From Periplaneta americana (taxonomy: Eukaryota; Arthropoda; Insecta; Blattodea; Blattidae), in contig NC_091119.1 of NCBI RefSeq assembly GCF_040183065.1, positions 62,978,892 to 63,042,891 on the forward strand: a stretch of 64,000 bases of DNA, given 5' to 3'. A program made the position numbers and the translations under genes. This document shows, piece after piece, positions 34,241-44,171 of this stretch (positions within the stretch are counted from its first letter, which is position 1; each line of letters begins with the position of its first letter). The notes under the pieces were generated by a model. The model did no database searches, was not told where the DNA came from, and was given only the letters and a program-made list of their open reading frames with translations.

Positions 34241-34335
34241 TATGTTACAATATACGAATTTTATAACACAATACAGTGCGGTATATAAATTTGTGTAATT
34301 TTTTTTCATTTTATATAGTAAAAGAGTGACTTTGA

Positions 34336-34351
34336 AATAATAGTAATAATA

Positions 34352-34402
<51 letters not shown>
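34336..34402. repeat. (AAT)n microsatellite
   Basis: About 67 bp of AAT repeats with interruptions at the left. Confidence 0.92.
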
Positions 34403-35567
34403 GGTACAATCTCACAATTTGGTTTTCTTTCCATTCTTATTGCTATATTAATAACAAACAATGCAACTGAAGCTGATTCACCAATCAGATTGATTATTTA
34501 ATATTTAAATGCGTCCTGCAAATTCATTGTAGTAAAAAATTTCGCTCTCCTTCCAACATACTCAATTCTGAAGCAACTACTGTACATCCAAGGAGAACAT
34601 TTAGGCTGGAACTGCTATGGTCTCTGAGAGAGTATCTGGAGTGTTCCAGACAAGATAGTTGGACAGTACATTACACAGTACTCCAGTTCCTATGAGAAAG
34701 ATTCTGTCAGAAACTACTCCTGTTATTTTGGAACAGAGTGTTCCGACCTATAGTTCTTTTTCGGGAACTGGTATTTTTTTCGGAACTGTTTCGAAAGTAC
34801 TGTTATGCTATTTTTCCCTATCTCTATCGTAGACCCATCTACTGTGGATGTAGACTGTGCTCCTGCTTAGCTTCAGCTAGAAATGACAGACTGATAGTGT
34901 GGTAATGAACTGAAGGTGATATACGTACTGTATAAAAGCAGGAAAAAGTATGTGTGATTTTTATTCACATTTTCCATTAGTCAGATTTCTCAGGCTTCAT
35001 CAGCAGCTTTCGACAGACTGTGCATGTTCGGATCCACATACATACACGAACATTGTTTTCTTTAATGAAAATAAGTAAATCCTAAATCCCATCACAGAAC
35101 TAGCTAATTCATCTGACTACAATCTACAAAATTTTCTCAGTTCATGCACTGCCCAGATCATAGTGCATAATACTGAGCAATCAGTACGCAATAAAGAGGC
35201 CAAAAAATCTCGTAAAATTAGCATTACAGAAGATCAGGAAATATTTTTACTTATGGTCATGCATTAACAAAATGAAAAGAAAAAGTAGAAATTTAAAATG
35301 CAGTATAGTATTTAGTTTTATTATCAGCTTTCATTTCATCCCTAACTTGTCAACCAATTGCTTTCATAAAATGTAAATACCAGTGTTAGGCATTCACATT
35401 ACTTTAAGTTTAATTTGATCAGTATGAGAAACATTTATTATCACGAAAAAGCAGCCACCATCGCAAGCCTCCGCTGTGCCCGCGGCAGCGAAACACGAGC
35501 GCAGCGGGCTTCAGAGCTGCCTGAGATGACGTCACAGGGCATCGAGTTGACGACCACTGAGTTAAGT

Positions 35568-36232
35568 AGTGAAAGCACACATGCTGTCTTAGCACCAGAT
35601 GTGTGACTTCCTGCCCGGTATAAGACTGGTCAATTTCCATACCATATGGCTCAGACGCACTGTATATATCAATTGCACGACATTACGTTATGTTCCACAA
35701 GGAAATATTGCATGCTAGCAAGCATTCAAGCTTATCACTGAAATAATGAAGTCATAAATTTTGAAACTTTAAGTTTCTCAAAACAGAACTAACAAAACAA
35801 AATAAAACAGACAGTTTTTATAGTTTTACTTTTTTACACAAAGAGAAAAAGAGTATCTCATGTACATTACATTTGATGTATACTGTAAGAACTTGCTCAT
35901 CTATAAACATTAAAAACAGGTTCTTTACAGTAAGACTTCATTTACATGTTTTTATGAGAGTAAGTAAGAAAAACTTATAGTGAGAAACATAAAAATGAAG
36001 TTTTACTGTATTTGCATATTAGGCTACTCAAAAATCTCTTTTGTCATTTTTTGTTACAGTTCCAAAAGGAAGACTTTCAAATATTTAAGCTTCTTTACTG
36101 TTTTTGATTTATGTATTATTGCAGTACTTTGTATATTATCAGTTGTTTCACTAAAAATAAAATTCTTTGTTATAATTGAAAAACCAGCTGGAGTTAGTCG
36201 AATTCCCCAATAATATCCTTCTCAATGTCTGC
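35568..36232. other. no feature recognised
   Basis: AT-rich intron sequence. The open frame at 35980-36213 is rich in Phe/Ile/Val but matches nothing I know. Confidence 0.5.
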
Positions 36233-36355
36233 CGAGTCTGTGGTAGCTCATCTGTCTCCAGACTAGCTGGCCTGGGTTCGATTCCTGGCAGGGCCAGAAA
36301 TTTTGGTGTAAAATACACATACACACACACCTCTCAATAAAAATGTTGTGCACTC
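36233..36355 (+). repeat. tRNA-derived SINE
   Basis: GTGGTAGCTCATCTGTCTCC (A box) and GGTTCGATTCC (B box) are 34-36 bp apart; a CA-rich stretch and a short tail follow. Duplications were not identified. Confidence 0.6.
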
Positions 36356-36554
36356 CCAATAATTACAGTAGAAATGTATTTTGACTGCTTATCCACTTCA
36401 TTTTGTGAGAGGGGATGATTTGAAGGTCATTTGCGTGCTACTTTTTTGATACTGCTGCTTAACATAATCACGTGATTGTTCCTTCTAACCAATCATATGG
36501 CACATTTACAGACAACTTCACCTACCGTCAAGCGGGGTGACTTTTTGCCATGCG

Positions 36555-36721
36555 GGTGACTTTGTGCCATTCGCGCATTTCATAAGAAAACGTAAGGAAG
36601 TAATCTTTAAAACCGTCACAAGGTTTTAAAGACTACTAAACGTAAGGAATTAGACTTTAAAACCTTGTCACGGTCTTAAAGAATACTTCCATATGTTTTT
36701 CACGAATGGCACAAAGTCACC
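36555..36721. repeat. foldback MITE, 167 bp
   Basis: The whole unit is palindromic. GGTGACTTTGTGCCATTCG is mirrored at 36703-36721, and internal blocks such as CTTTAAAACC.GTCAC and its inverse pair as well. A second copy of the terminal motif (GGGGTGACTTTTTGCCAT) lies just before it at 36535-36552. It is about 140 bp downstream of a CNOT10 exon. Confidence 0.82.
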
Positions 36722-36862
36722 TCTCACAACAGTACTTATTTACATCAGCAATAACCTTATATAAGATATTCTTTGGGAGTTGAATCATGGTTGCATGTGA
36801 CAATGCTAGTGAACCTACTTTTGCCATTTATCCCATAATAATTTATCAAACTGTGTACTCAC

Positions 36863-36941
36863 CCAGTTGAAGTTCAATGTAGAGAGCCAGCATAATCACA
36901 TGGATTGGGATGTCACAGCCCGGACTCTTCGACATCCACAC
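36863..36941 (-). CDS. CNOT10: CNOT10 penultimate exon
   Basis: Acceptor TTGTTGGCAG precedes 36941 and donor GTGAGT follows 36863. The 79-nt exon enters in phase 0 and leaves after one base. It encodes VWMSKSPGC, then DIPIHVIMLALYIELQL, matching the conserved C-terminal helix of CNOT10 (vertebrate form: ..PPEAILLAVYLELQ.., from memory). The phase fits both the 39995-40104 exon and the terminal exon at 16197. Confidence 0.88.
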
Positions 36942-37204
36942 CTGCCAACAATCAACCACACAACTTCACTAAACATCACAGCTAGTCTTGACACTATTGC
37001 AATTTAAGCATATTTTAGATACACATATTTTCTTCAGGTATATTGTGGTCATTCTTTTTCGTTAAAACTTCTAAAATTGACCTTGCGGTTTCCAAAGTGT
37101 AAACTTGTGATATTCTTATCCATCATTATCTTTCAAGGATAGCTACCTTCGAACTGTTTCACCCTCACAAGAATTCACAATACCACTCAAAATCATAATA
37201 GCCT

Positions 37205-37350
37205 ACTTACTTACAATGGCTTTTTGAGAATCCAGAGCTTCATTGCCGCATCTGACATAAGCCTGCCATCAGTCCCTATCCTGAGCAAGATAATTCAGTC
37301 CCTAGCATCAATCCAATCTCCCTCAAATTCATTTTAACATTATCAAGATG
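37205..37350 (-). mobile_element. LINE family B 3' end
   Basis: The minus-strand end CTTACTTACAATGGC and the degraded C-terminal sequence match the family B terminus (about 150 bp). It is strongly truncated. Confidence 0.75.
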
Positions 37351-37481
37351 GTGCTCATGTAAAAACGGCTACAATTTTTCTTAAAACACACTCCAATGAT
37401 GACTACTCCTAAAATAAAATATTCTGGAGACAAAATAGTCCCCATTCGGATCTCCAGATAAGAACTACTGTAGCTAAAAGT

Positions 37482-37700
37482 GATAATAAATTAAATATAT
37501 TAAAAAAAATCAGCAAATATTTGAGTATACAATGGGTCCCCTCACATTGTAATATACATGGAAATGAAATAGCAGATGCCCTACCAAGAAGAGGTACAAC
37601 AATAATACAGAAACAATGCAAGGCAGTTTCTTTCCATTCTGTAAAAAAACAAATCATCCACAACAAATTTAATTTATTTCAGAAAAAAGAAATAGAGTGA
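37482..37700 (+). pseudogene. RNase H domain fragment of a LINE
   Basis: The frame, which lacks a methionine start, reads LKKISKYLSIQWVPSHCNIH then GNEIADALPRRG. QWVPSHxxIxGNExAD is the C-terminal RNase H signature of jockey/I-type LINEs with the last catalytic Asp present. It ends in a stop at 37698. Flanking RT sequence is absent. Confidence 0.85.
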
Positions 37701-38715
37701 AACCTCGATCCATCGTTTTTAGAGGAACTGGGAACAAAAACGATAAATATGAGAAAACAATAATACTGGAAAATCATAAAAAAATGACTGTATTTATGTG
37801 TATAAAAAACACCACAACGTTACGAATGCATCACACTGTTGCCTACAAAATTTAAGGGAGAAATACATAATCGATCCATTTAATTTTTAACAATAATTAT
37901 CTTAAATAACACAAAATCGTACTGGATATACCGTGTAAGTTTTATTTTTGTTTGCATTTTAAGTTACATTATACGCCATTTTTGCTTAATTTTATATATA
38001 TTCTGATACATTACCAAATGGTATAAATCATTCATAATATCTCCCTCTCGTGGGTACTCACCTTGTCATGGTGAGGGGGCTTAAACTACTTGTTTCTAAC
38101 AAGTAACAAAGAGGTACCCACAGAAACTACATTAAGACCAACGCAATCCCACTATATTTTTCAATGCTTATGATTCATAGAATACCTCAGTGTAAAATTC
38201 TCCAGAAGTAAAATAGTCCCTGAATCGGATCTCCGGGTAGGGACTGCACTGAGAGATGCCAAGAATCGTACTAAAGTACTTATTTGAAACACCAAAAGTC
38301 ACATCGTCCAGTCAATCAGAGCCAAGTTTAATTCATAATATCTATTGAAGTTGCAAACTTGAGATGAAGAAAGGCCTATTATATGTTCAAATACAGTATA
38401 AAAAGAACAACTGAATGATTACCGGTATTGATTACACTGAATGCATCTTTATTAAAATACCATGTAAACTATTTCTTGCTGATAAAATCGGCCATTGACT
38501 TTTGTTTCATGCACATATTATAATCGAGTTCAATTGCGAATTCTGGATAAGAATGATCCTGAGGTAAACAGACCACACATAGTATCAAGTGATGCATGTT
38601 CTCTCAATTCCTTACGAGATATTGTTTGTTACTGATCATTTAGATAGACGTGAAATATGTTCAGAACATTGACAAGGATTATAACAAATCTTTTCTCATA
38701 AAATTTATACCATAC
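37701..38715. other. decayed repeats, no gene
   Basis: A pogo-like start (GTGAAACCTCGATCCATCG near 37699) has no partner end. At 38045-38130 TCTCGTGGGTACTCACC and GGTGAGGGGGCTTAAACT, and at 38190-38250 TAGTCCCTGAATCGGATCTC, resemble a repeat block partly shared with 37420-37465. It may be a LINE 5' segment. Confidence 0.4.
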
Positions 38716-38717
38716 TA

Positions 38718-39516
38718 CAGATTCTACCAAAATTTTAAGGACACCCCTTGAAAAGTGACGTTTCACTCCTGTCCTTACACTTATATGAAACCCTCTGATC
38801 TTTATATAGGGACCTAATGCCGTGAAAAAAATGAAGTTTTTTACTGCAAACTCCAATCTATCTTACAAACTGCGAATTATATAACAATTTTTCTGTTATG
38901 AAAACTTATTCAAAAATTACATTTTTTGTAGGAGAAAAATTTAAACAAATTGTGACACCTCGTTCACGCATTAAAATCTAGATTTTTTCCTTTATTTTCT
39001 TTAGAAAAAAATTGTCATTTTCTAAAATTCTCTTGGGTTTGAAATTCGCAGCAAATTGACCTGGGACTGCCACTTACATCGTAACATTGGGAATTGTTAA
39101 TACTGGTCAATTAGCTTATTCCCTTCATTTTAGTAAACAGTTAATTTTTTCCTTGGGGGGGGGGGGGGGAAACGTGAAAATGGGTCGAAATTCAGGAGTG
39201 TGGACGTGAAGTGGCATATTATTGGGATGTGGAAGAAAGATTTGAGATAATATCTAACTTTACTCCAAAATTCATTGGCCTAACATATCCATTCTAGATA
39301 ATTAATTTTTTCCTATAAAAAATGTAATTTTTCAGTAAGTTTTCATAACAGTAAAATTGTTATATAATCCAGTTTGAAAGATAGATCAAGTTTGCAGTAA
39401 AAAAACTTAATTTTTCACACGCATTTGGTCCCTTTATAAACATCAGGGGATTTCCATAAGGACAGGAGTGAAACATTTCTTTCGAAGGGGTGTCCTTAAA
39501 CTTCTGGTAGAACCTG
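38718..39516. mobile_element. 799-bp element with about 235-bp inverted termini
   Basis: The left arm from CAGATTCTACCAAAATTTTA and the right arm inverted from CAGGTTCTACCAGAAGTTTA match over about 235 bp at roughly 80-85%. TA flanks both ends (38716-38717, 39517-39518), as in Tc1/mariner insertions. The central 300 bp is unique and contains a G15 run (39155-39169). There is no ORF. It lies in the intron upstream of the 36863 exon. Confidence 0.8.
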
Positions 39517-39994
39517 TACTGTTCAAAGTAGACAGGCTTCCATTATCTCGTACTGCTGCATTGTATCACAACTTAGGCCTACATTATATAGCATGGAAAC
39601 GATGTTGAGCCTTTCTTGCTCTTTCGTAACCCTACAAAGATATTCCTCCCGTTCCTACCTAAGCAAATAAACATATAGGCCTACTGAACATGCACTGTGG
39701 AGATTGGCATCTGTACTGTAGCACTATTGACTCTATACAAGCCACAACATTCAGACCACAAATCTCGTTAGGCAAGACAACTGCGTAATACATTTCATAA
39801 TACAAATACTTATTTCTCTCCACATTGTTCTTGTGTAGAAAAATCGGACTAATCATCAATAAGGCGCTATAAAAATGCATTTCTTTACAGAAGCCAATGC
39901 CTTTCTTCCATGTAATAATTTCCACATATTGCAAGCAAGTAATTTTTTACATATGTTATTTCAGTTCATTAATGATGTCAGACTCTCAACTCAC

Positions 39995-40104
39995 TTGCTT
40001 CAGTGTCTCACCCGCCTTGTCCAGCTCACCACGAATAGCAAATGCCACTGCCAAGTTGTACTGCATGACAGCCCGTGCTGTGGGAAGTGAATTCGGGAAC
40101 CATG
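39995..40104 (-). CDS. CNOT10: CNOT10 exon
   Basis: Acceptor TTTTTTGCAG precedes 40104; donor GTGAGT follows 39995. The 110-nt exon completes a codon with two bases and ends in phase 0. It encodes WFPNSLPTARAVMQYNLAVA, then FAIRGELDKAGETLKQ. This is the tetratricopeptide-like helix pair near the C-terminus of CNOT10 (family pattern xARAVMxYNLxxAxxxRxExDKAxxxL). Confidence 0.93.
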
Positions 40105-40645
40105 CTGCAAAAAACAGTATGTTCAAGTAACACCAGTACCTAATTTCATCATATACAGGTTATAAATTATTAGACAAAGAATGGTCAGTCCACTGATTTG
40201 TCTGTCACAGCCATTGTCATCCTTGTTGTCATCATCATCATCTTCATCTTCATCTTCATCTTTATCATCATCATCATCATCATCATCATCATAGTGGTTT
40301 TTGTTATTATCATCTACACTTTTATGCATCACTAGAGCAACAAATTGAAAGTGAACCACATTCTTAGGGTTATAGTTAGAACAGCAACAACTACTGCAAG
40401 CTTATCTTTATAGGAATATAAGCTCTCCAGATGTTTCCATTCTGTATCAATGCACTGCAGCATTCTTAAATAACCCGAAAGCCTCTAAAATCAATTCTAA
40501 TATCGTTCACAGCATTGAATACAGAGTTCAAAAATCCATTTTCCGGACTTCGATTTTGACATATAATAATGTGAACTACATTTATGTTAAACCAGCCATA
40601 GGTATGTCTTCTCTCAGTTTTACTTTTAACCTGTATCATCTGATA
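40105..40645. repeat. intron with an (ATC)n microsatellite
   Basis: The ATC/TTC-rich tract at about 40225-40292 dominates; on the minus strand it makes a spurious poly-Asp frame. No gene is present. Confidence 0.85.
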
Positions 40646-40922
40646 CACTTACTGGCTTTTAAGGAACCCGGAGGTTCATTGCCGCCCTCACATAAGCCCG
40701 TCATTGGTCCTTATCCTGAGCAAGATTAATTTAGTCTCTATCATCATATTCCACCTCCCTCAAATCCATTTTAATATTATCTTCCCATCTACGTCTCGGC
40801 CTCCCCAAGGTCTTTTCCCCTCTGGTCTCCCAACTAACACACTATATGCATTTCTGCATTCGCCCATACGTGCTACATGCTCTGCCCATCTCAAACATCT
40901 GGATTTAATGTTTCTAATTATG

Positions 40923-41788
40923 CCATGACACTCGGGAGGAAATTAAACGCAGAATAAATATGGGAAAACCGAGTTATTATTCCGTTGAGAAGCTTTTGTC
41001 ATCTAGTCTGCTGTCAGAAAATCTGAAAGTTACAATTTATAAAACAGTTATATTACCGGTTGTTCTGTATGGTTGTGAAACTTGGACTCTCACTCTGAGA
41101 GAGGATAATTTTACCTTAATGGTACTCATTTCATATTGGAGTGCATTTATATTGGCAACAGGCCATGATTGTTTGGCCAAACACCTGCATAGAATTGAAT
41201 ATATCAGTCCCCTAACTGTCCATTGTGCAACTCAAACCAAGAAATGGATTCGGAACACCTCAAAATCTGTGCTGCAGTGGCTGGTCATGATAATATCTTT
41301 GAAAAATATTGGAGTGCAAGAGGTCAAATGACTTTATTGTCAAACGCCTGGCATTAGAAAACAACAACAACTCTGAGAGAGGAACAGAGATTAAGGGTGT
41401 TTGAGAATAAGGTTCTTAGGAAAATATTTGGAGCTAAGAGGGATGAAGTTACAGAAGTATGGAGAAAGTTACACAACGCAGAACTGCACGCATTGTATTC
41501 GCCACCTGACATAAATAGGAACATTAAATCCAGATGTTTGAGATAGGCAGGTCATGTAGCACGTATGGGCGAATCCAGAAATGCATATAGAGTGTTAGTT
41601 GGGAGACCGGAGAGAAAAAGACCTTTGGGGAGGCTGAGACGTAGATGGGAGGATAATATTAAAATGGTTTTCAGGGAGGTGGGATATGATGATAGAGACT
41701 GTATTAATCTTGCACAGGATAGGGACCGATAGTGAGGGCGGCAATGAACCTTCGGGTTCCTTAAAAGCCATTTCTAAGTAAGTAAGTA
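40923..41788 (+). mobile_element. LINE family B, nested, 5'-truncated
   Basis: Starts near TCGGGAGGAAATTAAACGC and includes the [10 protein letters not shown] region and the DEVTEVWRKLHNAELHALY block. It ends CCTTAAAAGCCATTTCTAAG with a GTAA tail. It carries several stop codons and is itself split by a short retroposon at 41106-41370. Confidence 0.85.
41106..41370 (+). repeat. 265-bp retroposon with CAA tail, third level of nesting
   Basis: A 13-bp direct repeat CTCTGAGAGAGGA lies at 41093-41105 and 41371-41383. The insert ends AGAAAACAACAACAA, so it is probably the truncated 3' end of a LINE or a SINE that ends in (CAA)n. Confidence 0.88.
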
Positions 41789-42240
41789 AATTATGTCAGG
41801 TGAAGAATACAATGCGTGCAGTTCTGTGTTGTGTAACTTTCTCCATTCTCCTGTAACTTCATCCCTCTTAGCCCCAAATATTTTCCTAAGCACCTTATTC
41901 TCAAATACTCTTAACCTATGTTCCTCTCTCAAAGTGAGAGTCCAAGTTTCACAACCATACAAAACAACCGGTAATATAACTGTTTTATAAATTCTAACTT
42001 TCAGATTTTTTGAGAGCAGACTGGATAATAAAAGCTTCTCAACCAAATAATAACAGGCATTTCCCATATTTATTCTGTGTTTAATTTGAGAGGGTACTGT
42101 AATTATTTCCGTTATAGTGAAATTTCATTAAGCCGAAAACTGATTAAATTTGCCTACAAATTGTGTCCCATATTATATGTAGAATAACAGATACTGTATC
42201 TGGGTTGGTTATACTATATATCCATATTTGGTAAATTCAT

Positions 42241-43328
42241 AGAAGACGGGCACCTGGTTGGATGTATTAAGTATTACCAACTTTTTACTTTAGAGTTAAA
42301 TGTTAGTGGTTTTTAGTGACTTTTATTTGTTAGTTCTAGGTTTTTATACGAGGTGTCGCCGTGATGTTGTTTCAATTTGATTGGTTATAGTTGTCATTTG
42401 TTCTTGAATTTTTGTTAATTTTGAATGGGTAATGACGTTGTCAGTTGTTCTTGGTTGTTTGACGTGAGTGGTGTTATACTGTTTTGATGGCTAAAGCTAT
42501 TGGGAGTTTGTCATTTTGTGATTTTCCTTCGATTTGATTGTCATCATTTGTTCTAGAATTTTCGTTAATTTTGAATGGATAATGACGTCAGTAAGTTGTT
42601 CTTGGTTGTTTGACGTGAGTGGTGTTATATTGTGTTTGATGGCCAAAGTTATTGAAAGTTTGTCATTTTATGATATCTGTGAAAGATGTGTGAATATAGA
42701 ACAGAGTACTAAATTTTGTGTCGATTTTGGTTTATTCTTTCGCTGGTGAATAAGAATTGTGTCGATTGTTGAGGAGAAAACTGTTCCTATGGTTCCAAGG
42801 AATTATTTACTGAATTTTCCGTACAAGTTAAGGTGTAATAAGAGTTCAAAGAGAATTTCATTTTGTGTCAATACATGGTTATTTATGTGAACTTGACTGT
42901 ACGACAAAGTGTTGGTTTAGTTCTTTGTTGGCTGCATGGTTTAAGTTTAGATTGCCTTAAAGCCTGTGTCATAATGGAAGTGAAGTAAGTGGTTGTCATT
43001 GAAGACGTCAATGAGGATTGAATTTTGTTTGATGAAGTGAAAAATTATTGTTTTGTTTTGTGTTTTAGTGATTTGTGGGGGTAAAGTGAGGACGAAAACT
43101 GCCAGAAAAGTACTACTAACTATGAAGTTCGAATCCCACCAAACAGCATAAAAATCAAAGATGAAAAATTAAACATATTTTCATTTTTTGAAGGGCTTGT
43201 TCTTCTTTAAAAATATGAATATTGATTTTCCATCTTTGATTTTGTGATGTCTGGTGACATTTGAACTTCATAGTTGGCAGAACGTTTTGGTAGTTTTCGT
43301 CAGCCATGTTGGATTTTGCCCGTCTTCT
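42241..43328. mobile_element. unclassified TIR element with tandem repeat and palindrome
   Basis: The 12-bp ends AGAAGACGGGCA are exact inverses. Inside, a unit of about 150 bp is repeated in tandem (about 42377-42530 and 42531-42680; shared TTGTTCTTGGTTGTTTGACG). Near the right end an imperfect palindrome with arms of about 105 bp (43090-43195 / 43200-43306) contains GACGAAAACT and AACTATGAAGTTC. No ORF and no clear target duplication. Confidence 0.6.
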
Positions 43329-44053
43329 AGGAAATTACCCCATATTATATTGCAACTTCAATAAGAATCGGTACCATAATGCATATTCGACAACTGAATA
43401 ATTATTCTTGCATATTTTACAATATTTTATTATTCATCATGACCAAAAATTAAGTTTTACAGAGCAAAAAGTACGTTGAACAGGGTTATATAGGTTAGGT
43501 GTTATTACATACAGTCAGTAATATTGTCAAATCGATTTCTCGAAATATTACGCTTTATGAGATTGGATTCTGAATCGATCACTACCTTCGAATGTTCGAT
43601 TTTATCAAACTGTTTCATTTAAATATAAATTAAAACCACAACAATCGCGTCTACGGAAGTGCTTTCAGAAAACTCACTGAAACCAGGGTGACCAAGGCCT
43701 AGCGATAACTCATTTATTTTATTTTCTTTCGAAATATTTTAAATAATTTTTAATTACTTATTAGCAGAGCAGGAGGGTGAAACTGAGATAGGAATTTCCG
43801 GTCGCATGACAAGCCAGGCCATTGTTTCGTTGCCTGATCACCATTAGCGCTAAATGTTTGAATGTAATTTGCTGATTGGATACTGGAAAACATTTGAATG
43901 TAATTTTCTGATTGGATGTTGAGAAAGCCACCATATTTGTTTTGATTCTGAGAAAGTGAAATGTGAATAGAGTTGTATACACGTTGAAGAAGTATTTGGT
44001 ATAAGAAAATTAGTGAACATTTCTCTTTTGTAGGATAGCAACAGTAAGTATAT

Positions 44054-44091
<38 letters not shown>

Positions 44092-44156
44092 TACATAACT
44101 ACGTTTCATGTCAATTTGTGTTTGAAATGTTTTGCCGGTACCTAATGATTTCTGTT
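43329..44156. other. intron, no gene; AAT microsatellite
   Basis: An (AAT)n tract lies at 44057-44090. Two near-identical 38-bp direct repeats (GTTTGAATGTAATTTGCTGA-type) occur near 43855-43920. Nothing codes. Confidence 0.6.
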
Positions 44157-44171
44157 CTCTTATGTTTCAGA

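Larger units (their letters stand above)
32787..35559. mobile_element. hAT element, 2,773 bp, with perfect 8-bp duplication
   Basis: The ends CAGTGATCGTCAACTCG and, inverted, CAGTGGTCGTCAACTCG have the CAGNGGTNNNCAA form of hAT termini. AGTTAAGT occurs at 32779-32786 and 35560-35567. No transposase ORF was recognised. A family A LINE fragment and an ATA microsatellite lie inside. Regions 32820-32900 and 35460-35550 are GC-rich compared with the rest. Confidence 0.88.
40646..42086 (-). mobile_element. LINE family B copy split by a plus-strand family B copy
   Basis: The minus-strand pieces 40646-40922 (C-terminal end with tail) and 41796-42086 (start of the retained segment) are contiguous in the 53000-54259 copy. 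They join exactly at the 7-bp sequence AATTATG, which is duplicated at 40916-40922 and 41789-41795 around the inserted copy. Frames contain stops and indels. Confidence 0.88.

Noticed and set aside
35415-35606. GC-rich ORF pair as a possible host exon
   Set aside because: It is the right terminus of the 32787-35559 hAT element.
36535-36721. CRISPR-like repeat cluster
   Set aside because: Only two direct copies of the motif; the rest is a palindrome. No array elsewhere, and the genome is eukaryotic.
39875-40130. plus-strand ORFs over the 39995-40104 exon
   Set aside because: Antisense shadows of a CNOT10 exon.
40123-40359. minus-strand ORF with a poly-Asp stretch
   Set aside because: It is a translation of the (ATC)n microsatellite in an intron; no protein character outside the repeat.
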